Source of the DNA: CAYZJV01 sp964473245
Lineage (GTDB): Bacteria; Spirochaetota; Spirochaetia; Sphaerochaetales; Sphaerochaetaceae
NCBI GenBank assembly: GCA_964473245.1
Contig: CAYYOL010000034.1
Location: forward strand, 1-24,267
Length of the DNA stretch: 24,267 nucleotides
Direction: 5' to 3'
The notes under the pieces were generated by a model. It was not told where the DNA came from. It searched no databases and saw only the letters and a list, made by a program, of their open reading frames with translations. Shown here piece after piece: positions 1-8,959 of the stretch. A program made the translations under genes and the position numbers. The number at the start of each line of letters is the position of its first letter. Position 1 is the stretch's first letter.

Positions 1-3000
1 ATCTTACCTTCAAACTCAGCGATAATAGGCTCACTGAAGGGGTCAAACAGAACGATAGTAGCATTAGCTGCCACATAGGAATTCTCCTTGACCTTGAGTT
101 CAGAACCATTTCTCACATCGATTCGCTGTTCAGGAGCCACAACATACAACATGTCATCGACTAGCTTCACGATACCCATCTGAGTCGATTCGACAGGTTT
201 TCCCTTCGAATCCTTGTATAGTTCGGAACCAACAATGACCTTGTCTTCGTGCGCTACAAGCAACTTCTTGCCGGTCACAGTATGTTCACTGAGGACTCTG
301 GAATAATAGATGAATCCCTTTCTCGTGAACAGGATCGACCCGTCATACGCCTCAACGAGAGTTCCAGAAAGACTGTTTATGACAACAGGATAGTGGAAAG
401 TCAGTCTATTCTCCTCGGAACCGCTCGTAGCAGTACCACCGATATGGAACGTTCTCATAGTGAGCTGGGTACCGGGCTGACCGATCGACTGTGCAGCAAT
501 GATACCGACCGCCTCACCGATATCGACCGGTCTGTTGGTAGCCAAATTCCTTCCATAACACATTCGACATACTCCGTGACGAGCTTCACAAGTGAGCACG
601 GTACGGATCAGAACGGACTCAATGCCCGACTCCTCAATCTCTATGGATTTGGCTGCAGTGATCTCATTGTTCACATCGAGAATCATCTCTCCGGTAATCG
701 GGTGAATGACCTTCTCAAGTGTATAACGTCCAACGATTCGGTCAGAGAGTGATTCGACAATCTCGTCTCCATCCTTCATCGCAGTTCGTTCTATTCCATT
801 GATGGTTCCACAGTCCTCTTCGTTGATCACGACATCCTGTGCGATATCAACAAGACGACGAGTGAGATATCCTGCTTCTGCTGTCTTGAGAGCAGTGTCT
901 GCCAATCCCTTTCTTGCTCCATTCGTGGAGATGAAGAACTCAATGATCGAGAGCCCTTCTTTGAAGTTAGAACGAATAGGGAACTCGATGATATCTCCCG
1001 AGGGCTTGGCCATAAGACCACGCATACCACCAAGCTGACGAATCTGAGTCTTTGAACCTCGAGCACCGGAGTCGGCCATGAGGTACAATGGGTTGAAGCC
1101 ATTCTGACTGGTCTTCAATTCGGACATGAGGGCAGCAGAGATATCCTCAGTCGTTTTGCTCCACACCTCGATTACTCTGTTGTATCGTTCGTCCTGAGTG
1201 ATATGTCCCTGACGATACTGCTCTTTGATCTCCGTCTGGCGTTGATCGGCAGCCTCTACCAATACAAGCTTCGATTCGGGGACAATCATATCAGAAAGAC
1301 CGATAGTCGCACCGAAGAGTGTCGCGTACTTGAACCCTACATCTTTTATGGAGTCGAGCATGCTCACAGCAACAGAAGTCTTCTGATTCTGAATAACCTC
1401 TCCCACGAGACGCTTGAGTTCCTTATCACCGAAACAGACGTTCTGGAAAGAGATCTCAGGCGGCATCTCGGCGTTGAACAGCACTCGTCCGGCAGTGGTT
1501 TGAATGACCGTACCATCGGCGAGTCGGTAGGAGATCAGAGCATTGTACGAGAGCGATCCTGCTTCAATGGCTAGAATCAGTTCAGATATGTTGTCGAAAT
1601 ACTTCCCGGTGCCCTTTGCGCCCTTCATCTCTCGAGTAAGATAGTTGATACCGAGAACCATATCCTGTGAAGGGAAGACAATCGGTTTACCGTTCGCAGG
1701 GTCAAGCAGATTGTTCGCAGAGAGCATGAGTGTCCAACACTCGATCTGTGCAGCTTGAGTAAGCGGTACGTGAACAGCCATCTGGTCTCCGTCGAAGTCG
1801 GCATTGTATGCATGACATACGAGAGGGTGAAGCTTTATGGCCTTTCCATCGACCAGAACCGGCTCGAAAGCCTGGATACCGAGTCTGTGGAGTGTCGGAG
1901 CTCTATTGAGAAGAACCGGGTGCTCTCTGACGACATCATCGAGAATCGCCCAGACTTCCGGAGTCTCCTGTTCGACCAGCGTCTTTGCCTTCTTGATATT
2001 GTAGACAACCCCACGCTGCACGAGCTTCTTCATGATAAAGGGCTTGTAGAGCTCGAGAGCCATCTTTGAAGGGAGTCCGCACTGATGCAGGCGGAGCTCT
2101 GGACCAACAACGATTACCGAACGTCCACTGTAGTCTACACGCTTACCGAGCAGATTCTGTCTGAATCGCCCCTGCTTTCCTTTCAGCATGTCCGAAAGCG
2201 ATTTGAGAGGTCTGTTGGATGCTCCCTTCACAACTCGCTTCTTCTTCGAGTTGTCGAACAATGCATCCACAGCCTCCTGCAACATCCGTTTTTCGTTTCG
2301 GATGATGATATCGGGGGCATGAAGGGACATCAATCGTGTAAGTCGATTGTTTCGGTTAATCACTCGTCTATAGAGATCGTTCAAATCGCTGGTAGCGAAA
2401 CGCCCTCCATCCAACTGGACCATCGGTCGCAATTCTGGGGGTATAACTGGAATAACGGTAAGAATCATCCACTCAGGACGGTTCCCACTATCCCGGAAGT
2501 TCTCCACAACCTCGATTCGCTTAAGGAGCCGTTTATCTGCTTTTTCGCCCTTCGCAACCATCTGTTCACGAAGCTCAGCCGACAACTCCTCCAGCTCGAG
2601 ATTCTCTAGGAGTATCTTCACAGCTTCGGCACCCATCATTGCCTGGAACGACTCACCGTACTGTTCTCGAGCTTGATAGTATTCATCTTCAGTGAGTAGT
2701 TGCTTGTAACGAAGTTCGGTCTCTCCAGAATTGATAACCACGTACTTCTCATAGTAGAGAATCGACTGCAGTGCTGCACGTGGAATATCAAGCAGTAGAC
2801 TCATCCGAGAAGGGACCGAACGATAATACCAGATATGAGAGACAGGAGAGGCTAAGTCGATATGACCCATCCGCTCACGGCGCACTTTGAAGTGCGTGAC
2901 TTCAACACCACAGCGGTCACAGATCACACCCTTATATCGGATGGATTTGAACTTTCCACAGTAGCATTCCCACTCTTTTGTCGTTCCGAAAATCTTCTCA

Positions 3001-3143
3001 CAGAAGAGTCCGTCACGCTCCGGACGTAGCGTCCGGTAGTTGATTGTCTCTGGCTTCTTGACCTCACCGTACGACCATGCCTTGATCTGATCAGGGCTGG
3101 CCAACTTTATCATGATGCTGTCGAAATCCTGAATTTCCTTCAT
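1..3143 (-). CDS. rpoC: RNA polymerase beta' subunit RpoC, 3' part missing
   Basis: Largest subunit of RNA polymerase, carrying the catalytic magnesium site. The reading frame is open from the ATG at 3143 to the left edge, giving 1047 codons out of roughly 1400 usual for the family, so the C-terminal part lies outside the window. It begins MKEIQDFDSIMIK. Visible landmarks are the N-terminal zinc ribbon (Cys60, Cys62, Cys75, Cys78 in CYCG...CDRCG), the catalytic NADFDGDQ motif with Asp449, Asp451 and Asp453, and the second zinc site (EDCGT and CEARHGVCRMC, near 550-830 on the plus strand). The start has AGGAG eight bases upstream. It lies 13 nt after rpoB, as the last gene seen of the secE-nusG-rpl-rpoBC cluster, and is surely co-transcribed with rpoB. 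No frame disruption is seen. Confidence 0.97.
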   Translation of the reverse strand, partial: MKEIQDFDSIMIKLASPDQIKAWSYGEVKKPETINYRTLRPERDGLFCEKIFGTTKEWECYCGKFKSIRYKGVICDRCGVEVTHFKVRRERMGHIDLASPVSHIWYYRSVPSRMSLLLDIPRAALQSILYYEKYVVINSGETELRYKQLLTEDEYYQAREQYGESFQAMMGAEAVKILLENLELEELSAELREQMVAKGEKADKRLLKRIEVVENFRDSGNRPEWMILTVIPVIPPELRPMVQLDGGRFATSDLNDLYRRVINRNNRLTRLMSLHAPDIIIRNEKRMLQEAVDALFDNSKKKRVVKGASNRPLKSLSDMLKGKQGRFRQNLLGKRVDYSGRSVIVVGPELRLHQCGLPSKMALELYKPFIMKKLVQRGVVYNIKKAKTLVEQETPEVWAILDDVVREHPVLLNRAPTLHRLGIQAFEPVLVDGKAIKLHPLVCHAYNADFDGDQMAVHVPLTQAAQIECWTLMLSANNLLDPANGKPIVFPSQDMVLGINYLTREMKGAKGTGKYFDNISELILAIEAGSLSYNALISYRLADGTVIQTTAGRVLFNAEMPPEISFQNVCFGDKELKRLVGEVIQNQKTSVAVSMLDSIKDVGFKYATLFGATIGLSDMIVPESKLVLVEAADQRQTEIKEQYRQGHITQDERYNRVIEVWSKTTEDISAALMSELKTSQNGFNPLYLMADSGARGSKTQIRQLGGMRGLMAKPSGDIIEFPIRSNFKEGLSIIEFFISTNGARKGLADTALKTAEAGYLTRRLVDIAQDVVINEEDCGTINGIERTAMKDGDEIVESLSDRIVGRYTLEKVIHPITGEMILDVNNEITAAKSIEIEESGIESVLIRTVLTCEARHGVCRMCYGRNLATNRPVDIGEAVGIIAAQSIGQPGTQLTMRTFHIGGTATSGSEENRLTFHYPVVINSLSGTLVEAYDGSILFTRKGFIYYSRVLSEHTVTGKKLLVAHEDKVIVGSELYKDSKGKPVESTQMGIVKLVDDMLYVVAPEQRIDVRNGSELKVKENSYVAANATIVLFDPFSEPIIAEFEGK

Positions 3144-3156
3144 CGAAATCTCCTGC

Positions 3157-6100
3157 TTAGTTAATCGAGTTCCGCTTATTGATAAGCTCTTCGTCTCGTT
3201 CCGTGAGTGGCACCTGCCTACCCTTGGAGTCATACACCGACATATCGAGCGCCAAACCGCGAACCTCTTGGACGAGTACATTGAAAGCTTCCGGCATCCC
3301 GGCGTTCGTTGCAGGCTCACCCTTCACGATGCTCTCGTAGATCTTCACTCTTCCATTCATATCATCCGACTTGATAGTGAGTAGTTCCTGCAGCGTATTG
3401 GCTGCACCGTAAGCTTCAAGAGCCCACACTTCCATCTCACCAAGGCGCTGACCACCAAACTGGGCTTTACCACCCAGAGGCTGCTGAGTAACCAGCGAGT
3501 AAGGGCCTGTCGAACGAGCGTGCATCTTGTCGTCCACCAAGTGGTGGAGCTTCAAATAATAGATGTATCCACAGAAGACTGGATTCACGAACTTGACTCC
3601 CGTCCTACCATCGAACAGCGTGGCCTTCGAGGTGACCGGTAGATTCGCTTCCTTCATCTTCTCTTCAATGTCTTCAATAGATGCGGACTGGAATACCGGC
3701 GAGGAGTACCATTGATCAAGGACATGTCCAGCCCAACCAAGTTGAGTCTCCATGAGCTGACCAATGTTCATTCGAGAAGGAACGCCCAGTGGGTTGAGAC
3801 ACACATCTAATGGTGTACCATCCTCCATGAACGGCATATCCTCTTCGGGAAGTACCCTGGCAACGACACCCTTGTTTCCGTGACGTCCTGCCATTTTGTC
3901 ACCCTGCCGAAGTTTTCGCTTCGTGGCGATGAGAACTTTGACCATCTCATCGACTCCTGGTGGCAATTCATCTCCCTCGCTTCGCTTCAGACGCTGAATA
4001 TCAATGACCGTTCCCTCGGTACCGTGAGGCACTTTGAGCGATGTATCACGAACCTCCTTCGCCTTCTCTCCGAAAATTGAATTGAGCAGCTTGAACTCGG
4101 GTGTCGTATCGGACTCGGACTTCGGCGTGACCTTTCCAACCAATATGTGGCCTGGTCTTACCACCGATCCTACTCTGACGATACCATCCTCGTCGAGCTG
4201 TTCCAGGTTCTTCTCACTCGTATTCGGGATATCACGGGTAAGTTTCTCCGGTCCAAGCTTCGTCTCACGAATATCTGTGGAGAACTCCTTAATGTGAATA
4301 GAGGTGTAGATGTCGTCCTTCACAACCCGTTCGGAGATGAGTACCGCATCTTCATAGTTGTACCCATCCCAAGGAACGAATCCAACTAGGATATTTCTTC
4401 CAAGAGCGAGCTCACCATCCTGGGTTGCGGGACCGTCTGCAATGACAGCTCCGGAGTCCACATGTTGACCAACGGCGACGATTGGTTTCTGGTTGAAACA
4501 GGTATCCTGGTTGGTTCTTTCAAACTTCTGTACGATGTAGGTATCGACTTCGCCTTCGATCTCGCTTTCATCCGGTGTGATGTCAATACGAATCGAAGAG
4601 ACATACGATACTGTTCCAGCCCGCTTAGCTTTGATCAGCACGCCAGAGTCATATGCAGTCTTTGCTTCCATACCGGTACCGACGTACGGTGCCTCGGGGA
4701 AGAGAAGAGGAACTGCCTGTCTCTGCATGTTCGAGCCCATAAGAGCTCTGTTAGCATCGTCATGCTCAAGGAAAGGAATCAGTGAAGCGGCAACACTTAT
4801 AACCTGCATCGGCGAAACATCCATGTACTTTACATCCGAAGCTGGACGTGTGGTGTAGTCTCCGCTTCGACGGACAGGAATATCGTCTTCTAGGAAAGTC
4901 CCCTCGGAATCGATGGGAGAGTTCGCCTGTGCAATGAAGAACTTCTCTTCATCATTGGCATCGAGGTATCGATATGTGGTGGAGACCTTTCCTTCGATCA
5001 CTTTTCTGTATGGACTCTCAAGGAATCCATGTTTGTTCACTCGCGTGTAGTTGGCTAACGAGACGATCAGACCGATGTTCGGACCTTCAGGAGTCTCGAT
5101 AGGACACATACGCCCATAGTGAGTATAGTGAACATCACGAACTTCGAACGAAGCACGATCACGAGAAAGACCTCCAGGTCCCAATGCGTTCAGTCTTCGT
5201 TTATGGGTAAGCTCGGCGAGCGGATTGACCTGGTCCATGAACTGGCTCAACTGACTCGAACCGAAGAACTCCTTGATGGCTGCTACAACCGGTTTGATTG
5301 AGACGAGGTCCTGCGGTTTTACTTGATTGCTCTCAAGATTCATTCGCTCACGAGCAATACGCTCCATCCGAGCGAACGCTGCACTGAGCTGGTTCTGCAG
5401 GAGCTCTCCCACCGATCTCACACGGCGGTTTCCCAGATGGTCGATATCGTCGACATTCTCTTCTCCGATATACACCTTGATAAGGAAGCCCATGGTGTTG
5501 ACGATATCCTGAGGCACAAGAACTGTCAGGTCCGTACTTGCCTCTTCATCGTCGACATCCTCTTCCGTTCCGAACTTCTTGTTGAACTTATATCTTCCGA
5601 CGCTTCCCAGGTCGTATCTGCGGCTTGAGAAGAACATGTCTGGAAGGTCTTTCTCCGCACGCTCGATAGCGATCATCTCACCTGGCTGCAACACAGCATA
5701 GATGGGAGAGAGAACATCTTCCTTCATCGGCTCGTCATACCCTTCCTGGGTATATTTTGCATCCTCGACCTCAAAACAGTTGATGATCATGCGAGAGTGC
5801 AGAGATTCTGGATGGTCTTCGTCGATGATTTCGATTGAAGCGACGCCATCCTTCACGAGGGCTTCGATGAATGTGGGAGAGAGTTCATCTCCCGCTCGAA
5901 GAAGCTTCTTTGCCGACTTTCCACCCTTCGTCGAGTAAATATCGGTATAGGCGATGGCTCCGACGAGCTCATTATTCGCTTCAAGATCCTTGGCAAGCTC
6001 GACACGCTTGGCTTTATAGAAGTGGGCAACGATCTTCTCTCTGCTATCGAGACCGATGGCTCGGAGGAAGAGTGTTCCCAGGATTCGTTTCTTTCTGTCG

Positions 6101-6678
6101 ATCTTGGCGAAGATGAGATCTTTCTTCTTGTCGTCGATCTCGAACTCGAGCCAGGATCCACGGTATGGGATGATTCTCGATGAGTACACGCCTTTGTCAT
6201 CGGAGAAGATGACACCAGGTGAGCGGTGAATCTGACTTACCACGACACGTTCAGCACCATTGATGATAAACGTACCGCGATCGGTCATCAACGGAATATC
6301 ACCGAAGAAGATTTCCCGTTGACGGAGCTCACCGGTACCGGTCAACTCAAGACTGATTGTGGCTTTGATAGGAACGGAAAAAGTTCTTCCTTTCCGCTTG
6401 CACTCGATCTCGGAGAATTTTATGTTGTCATAGTCGATCGTGTACCCATGATAGTGTAGGCACATTTCACCATTTTGGCTCTCAATCGGGAACGTAGATT
6501 GAAACACCTGCTCCAGCCCGTAGCTTGGATCAGGTTCTTCGCTTTTCAGTACGCGATTGAGTTGGAGGAACCGTTCATAGGAATCAAGCTGTATGCCGAC
6601 CAGATTCGGTAATTCACATACTTCTTGACTATGGGTTCCAATGAATTTTCTCGTGATAGAATTGCCTTTGGCAACCAT
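3157..6678 (-). CDS. rpoB: RNA polymerase beta subunit RpoB
   Basis: Second large subunit of RNA polymerase, forming the active-site channel with beta' and containing the rifampicin pocket. I place the start at the ATG at 6678 (MVAKGNSITRK, 1173 aa), because GGAGGG lies six bases upstream. An in-frame ATG 26 codons earlier has no ribosome site, and the extra residues do not look like RpoB. Signatures include the rifampicin region (GSSQLSQFMDQ...THKRRLNALGPGG), CPIETPEGPNIGLI, GRHGNKG and, near the C-terminus, the GGKAQFGGQRLGEMEVWALE block that contacts beta'. The residue equivalent to E. coli Ser531 is Asn497 (codon 5188-5190, AAC), and Ser522 is Ala. This substitution is associated with natural rifampicin resistance in spirochaetes. 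It follows rplL after a 150-nt structured spacer and precedes rpoC by 13 nt. Confidence 0.98.
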   Translation of the reverse strand: MVAKGNSITRKFIGTHSQEVCELPNLVGIQLDSYERFLQLNRVLKSEEPDPSYGLEQVFQSTFPIESQNGEMCLHYHGYTIDYDNIKFSEIECKRKGRTFSVPIKATISLELTGTGELRQREIFFGDIPLMTDRGTFIINGAERVVVSQIHRSPGVIFSDDKGVYSSRIIPYRGSWLEFEIDDKKKDLIFAKIDRKKRILGTLFLRAIGLDSREKIVAHFYKAKRVELAKDLEANNELVGAIAYTDIYSTKGGKSAKKLLRAGDELSPTFIEALVKDGVASIEIIDEDHPESLHSRMIINCFEVEDAKYTQEGYDEPMKEDVLSPIYAVLQPGEMIAIERAEKDLPDMFFSSRRYDLGSVGRYKFNKKFGTEEDVDDEEASTDLTVLVPQDIVNTMGFLIKVYIGEENVDDIDHLGNRRVRSVGELLQNQLSAAFARMERIARERMNLESNQVKPQDLVSIKPVVAAIKEFFGSSQLSQFMDQVNPLAELTHKRRLNALGPGGLSRDRASFEVRDVHYTHYGRMCPIETPEGPNIGLIVSLANYTRVNKHGFLESPYRKVIEGKVSTTYRYLDANDEEKFFIAQANSPIDSEGTFLEDDIPVRRSGDYTTRPASDVKYMDVSPMQVISVAASLIPFLEHDDANRALMGSNMQRQAVPLLFPEAPYVGTGMEAKTAYDSGVLIKAKRAGTVSYVSSIRIDITPDESEIEGEVDTYIVQKFERTNQDTCFNQKPIVAVGQHVDSGAVIADGPATQDGELALGRNILVGFVPWDGYNYEDAVLISERVVKDDIYTSIHIKEFSTDIRETKLGPEKLTRDIPNTSEKNLEQLDEDGIVRVGSVVRPGHILVGKVTPKSESDTTPEFKLLNSIFGEKAKEVRDTSLKVPHGTEGTVIDIQRLKRSEGDELPPGVDEMVKVLIATKRKLRQGDKMAGRHGNKGVVARVLPEEDMPFMEDGTPLDVCLNPLGVPSRMNIGQLMETQLGWAGHVLDQWYSSPVFQSASIEDIEEKMKEANLPVTSKATLFDGRTGVKFVNPVFCGYIYYLKLHHLVDDKMHARSTGPYSLVTQQPLGGKAQFGGQRLGEMEVWALEAYGAANTLQELLTIKSDDMNGRVKIYESIVKGEPATNAGMPEAFNVLVQEVRGLALDMSVYDSKGRQVPLTERDEELINKRNSIN

Positions 6679-6756
6679 TGTTACCCTCCGGAGGTCTGTG
6701 TTGCGGAAGATTCGGACAGGTGTCCGAGAACCGACACATCGGAATGTAGTAGACAC

Positions 6757-6806
6757 GACCGGCCACCGGAACTATTCCGGTGGCTGGTCCCTCAGGCTAA
6801 AGCCTG
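6757..6806 (-). promoter_or_regulatory. rplL-rpoB intergenic hairpins (candidate attenuator or processing site)
   Basis: The 150-nt spacer between rplL and rpoB holds two stem-loops. Reading the transcript, the first is CAGGC-TTTA-GCCTG (6793-6806). The second is a 15-bp stem with a 3-nt loop (6757-6789), perfect except for one G-U pair, with the core CCACCGGAA/TTCCGGTGG. Neither is followed by a U-run, so a simple intrinsic terminator is unlikely. In E. coli the equivalent spacer holds a partial attenuator and an RNase III site that reduce rpoBC expression relative to rplJL. A similar role here is inference. The stems are read directly from the sequence. Confidence 0.7.
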
Positions 6807-6828
6807 TTTAAACATGAAAAAAATCGAG

Positions 6829-7200
6829 TTACTTGACTTCAATAGTAGCGCCTGCAGCTTCGAGCTTCTCCTTGAGGCTTGCAGCATCTTCCTTGGAGAC
6901 AGCTTCCTTGATCGTTCCGCCAGCGGTAACCAGATCCTTAGCCTCCTTGAGTCCAAGACCGGTGATAGCACGGACTTCCTTAATGACAGGAATTGTCTTG
7001 CCATCTGCAACACCCTTGAGGATGATATCGAACTCTGTCTGCTCTTCAACTTCTTCTGCAGCAGCAGCGACAGCACCTGCAACAGCAACTGGAGCTGCGG
7101 CGGTAACATCGAACTTCTCTTCCATTGCCTTGATGAGGTCAGAGACCTCCATCACAGTCATGTTTGCGATTGCTTCCAAGATTTCTTCTTTAGTAGCCAT
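6829..7200 (-). CDS. rplL: Ribosomal protein bL12 (L7/L12)
   Basis: Stalk protein of the large ribosomal subunit, present in several copies bound to L10, which recruits translational GTPases. The 123 aa match the family length. The layout is a helical N-terminal dimerisation domain (MATKEEILEAIANM), an Ala/Val-rich hinge at about 34-52, and the globular C-terminal domain with EFDIILKGVADGKTIPVIK and GLGLKEAKDLV. AAGGAG lies nine bases before the ATG. The gene follows rplJ after a structured 67-nt spacer, a usual place for a strong separate translation signal because L12 is needed in excess over L10. Confidence 0.98.
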   Translation of the reverse strand: MATKEEILEAIANMTVMEVSDLIKAMEEKFDVTAAAPVAVAGAVAAAAEEVEEQTEFDIILKGVADGKTIPVIKEVRAITGLGLKEAKDLVTAGGTIKEAVSKEDAASLKEKLEAAGATIEVK

Positions 7201-7224
7201 ATTATCTTCTCCTTGTGTATTCTT

Positions 7225-7266
7225 ACGGTAATAGCAGGTCTACGTAAACGTGAAGACTAGTACCGT
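7225..7266 (-). promoter_or_regulatory. Structured spacer between rplJ and rplL
   Basis: The spacer just after the rplJ stop can fold into one composite hairpin in the transcript. A 6-bp outer stem (ACGGTA with TACCGT, 7261-7266 with 7225-7230) encloses an inner 7-bp stem with a 2-nt bulge and a TTTA loop (7238-7257: GTCT..ACG / CGT.AGAC). It ends just before the rplL ribosome-binding site. The pairing is seen directly. A role in rplL translation or in mRNA processing is inference. Confidence 0.55.
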
Positions 7267-7267
7267 G

Positions 7268-7786
7268 TTAATTTTCTGTTTTTCCCTCTTTTGCATCGGC
7301 AACTGCCTGCAAAGTACGAGCGAGCTTCGAAAGCGGAGCCTTCATGGTACCCATAAGGGAAGCAATCAACTCCAACCTGGTCGGCAACTTACTGTATGCC
7401 TCAATTTCTTCCTTGCTGAACAGCTTACCATCGATGTAAGCTCCTTTGATCTGCAGAGGTGACCCTTTGGTGAACTCAAACAAAATCTTTGAAGCTGCAT
7501 TCGAGGCATCCTCGCCATTGGTCAACGCCACTGCAGTGGGACCAACAAGGTTATCATCTGTACCATCATGCTTCAGATCATTCATGACGATCCTTGCAAA
7601 TCGGTTTTTCACTACCCGATAGGCCGACTCCTTCTCACGCAACTTGTTGCGGAGATCGGTGATCTGCTCAACAGTCATTCCACGATAATCGGTAAAGATG
7701 AATCCATCGTACTGAGAGAATTCGGATGTCATCTCCTTGACTGCTTCGACCTTATGCTGGGCTTTTCGCGTCTGATATTCTGCCAT
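7268..7786 (-). CDS. rplJ: Ribosomal protein uL10
   Basis: Base of the ribosomal stalk: it binds 23S rRNA and carries bL12 dimers on its C-terminal helix. The 172 aa are typical. The N-terminal part contains the family core FIFTDYRGMTVEQITDLRNK and a basic segment VVKNRFARIV. The C-terminal helix (KAPLSKLARTLQAVADAK) is the bL12-binding segment. AGGAGG lies eight bases before the ATG and overlaps the region just after the rplA stop. In many bacteria L10 (or L10-L12) represses its own operon by binding the leader. Here only 12 nt separate rplA and rplJ, so there is no room for a separate L10 leader immediately upstream. Confidence 0.98.
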   Translation of the reverse strand: MAEYQTRKAQHKVEAVKEMTSEFSQYDGFIFTDYRGMTVEQITDLRNKLREKESAYRVVKNRFARIVMNDLKHDGTDDNLVGPTAVALTNGEDASNAASKILFEFTKGSPLQIKGAYIDGKLFSKEEIEAYSKLPTRLELIASLMGTMKAPLSKLARTLQAVADAKEGKTEN

Positions 7787-7798
7787 TTCCCAATCCTC

Positions 7799-8476
7799 CT
7801 AGTTCTCTTTCACGTCGACCATGACGCCTGGGCCCATGGTAGAACTGAGTGCGACACTCTTGAGAAAATCACCCTTTGCATCGCTGGGCTTCCTCTTGAG
7901 CACCTCGCTCAACACGACTCGAGCGTTCTCTGCAATCTTCTCTGCATCCATGGATACCTTTCCAATCGCGAGGTGAACGACTCCGGTCTTGTCTGAACGG
8001 AACTCGACACGACCCTGTTTCAACTCGGCAAGAGCTCCCTTGATGTCAAAGGTAACAGTCTGTGTCTTGGGGTTGGGCATGAGGCCTCTTCTTCCAAGAA
8101 TCGGGCCGAGACGACCAACGTCCTTCATCATGTCCGGTGTAGCTACTGCCACATCGAAATCCATCCAACCACCACGAATCTTCTCGACAAGGTCGGTGTC
8201 ACCAACATACGCTGCGCCTGCGTCGAGAGCCTCTTGTGCCTTTTCACCCTTGGCAAAAACCAATACACGCTTTTCAGCGGCGAACTGATTTGGAAGCACA
8301 ACGGTGTCACGCACTGTCTGACTCTTCTTAAGCGAAAGGTTCAGAGACATTTCTACAGTTTCATCGAATTTTGCAAAAGCGACCTGCTTCACGAGCGCCG
8401 CTGCATCTACGAATGTGTACTGCTTCGTCTTGTCGACTTGCTTCAAAGCTTCTTTATATTTCTTACCGTGCTTCAT
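7799..8476 (-). CDS. rplA: Ribosomal protein uL1
   Basis: Protein of the L1 stalk of the 50S subunit, which guides deacylated tRNA out of the E site. In many bacteria it also represses the rplK-rplA mRNA. The 225 aa are close to the usual 230. The family signature appears as ILGRRGLMPNPK (about residues 128-139), with Arg in place of the more usual Pro after the first Gly-Arg. The C-terminal part with LSSTMGPGVMVD is typical. The ATG overlaps the rplK stop as ATGA, and a GGTGGAGG ribosome site lies inside the end of rplK, so translation is probably coupled to rplK. Confidence 0.98.
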   Translation of the reverse strand: MKHGKKYKEALKQVDKTKQYTFVDAAALVKQVAFAKFDETVEMSLNLSLKKSQTVRDTVVLPNQFAAEKRVLVFAKGEKAQEALDAGAAYVGDTDLVEKIRGGWMDFDVAVATPDMMKDVGRLGPILGRRGLMPNPKTQTVTFDIKGALAELKQGRVEFRSDKTGVVHLAIGKVSMDAEKIAENARVVLSEVLKRKPSDAKGDFLKSVALSSTMGPGVMVDVKEN

Positions 8477-8910
8477 TTCTGCGCCTCCACCTCGACACCC
8501 ATACTTCTTGCTGTACCGGCGACAATCTTCTTGGCCGCTTCAATGTCATTGGCATTGAGATCGGGAAGTTTGGTTTGAGCGATTTCGGTAAGCTGAGCTT
8601 GTGTCAGCTTCGCGACCTTCTGTGTGTGAGGCACTCCCGAACCACTAGCGATTCCACACGCCTTCTTGATGAGTACCGCAGCAGGCGGTGTCTTCAGAAT
8701 GAAGGTGAAGGAACGGTCAGCGTAAACGGTAATGACCACAGGAATTATAAGTCCAGCTTCAAAGTTCTTCGTCTTATCGTTGAACTGCTGGACAAACTGG
8801 GGTGCACTTACACCATGAGGCCCAAGAGCGGGACCAATGGGTGGTGCGGGCGTAGCCTTTTGGGCTGGGCACTGCAGTTTTATGACAGCAGTTACCTTTT
8901 TCTTTGCCAT
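8473..8910 (-). CDS. rplK: Ribosomal protein uL11
   Basis: L11 binds the GTPase-associated region of 23S rRNA and is needed for the stringent response and factor binding. At 145 aa it has the usual length. The N-terminal Pro-rich signature KATPAPPIGPALGPHGV (about residues 18-34) is clear, though the usual Gln of GxHGV is Pro here. The C-terminal rRNA-binding domain includes the TPPAAVLIKKACGI block and ends in a GTARSMGVEV segment. AAGGAG lies ten bases upstream of the ATG. It is the first gene after the 130-nt structured nusG-rplK spacer and overlaps rplA by four bases. Confidence 0.98.
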   Translation of the reverse strand: MAKKKVTAVIKLQCPAQKATPAPPIGPALGPHGVSAPQFVQQFNDKTKNFEAGLIIPVVITVYADRSFTFILKTPPAAVLIKKACGIASGSGVPHTQKVAKLTQAQLTEIAQTKLPDLNANDIEAAKKIVAGTARSMGVEVEAQK

Positions 8911-8959
8911 ACTAGTGTCTCCTTACACGGCAGCATAATGCTCCGCGCTGGTATTGACG

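Noticed and set aside
249..752. Plus-strand frame of 167 codons inside rpoC
   Set aside because: The minus strand encodes RpoC without interruption here, including the second zinc site. The plus-strand product resembles nothing.
6625..7260. 211-codon plus-strand frame across the rpoB start, hairpins and rplL
   Set aside because: It is antisense to rplL and crosses the intergenic stem-loop. The translated sequence is low-complexity and has no domain.
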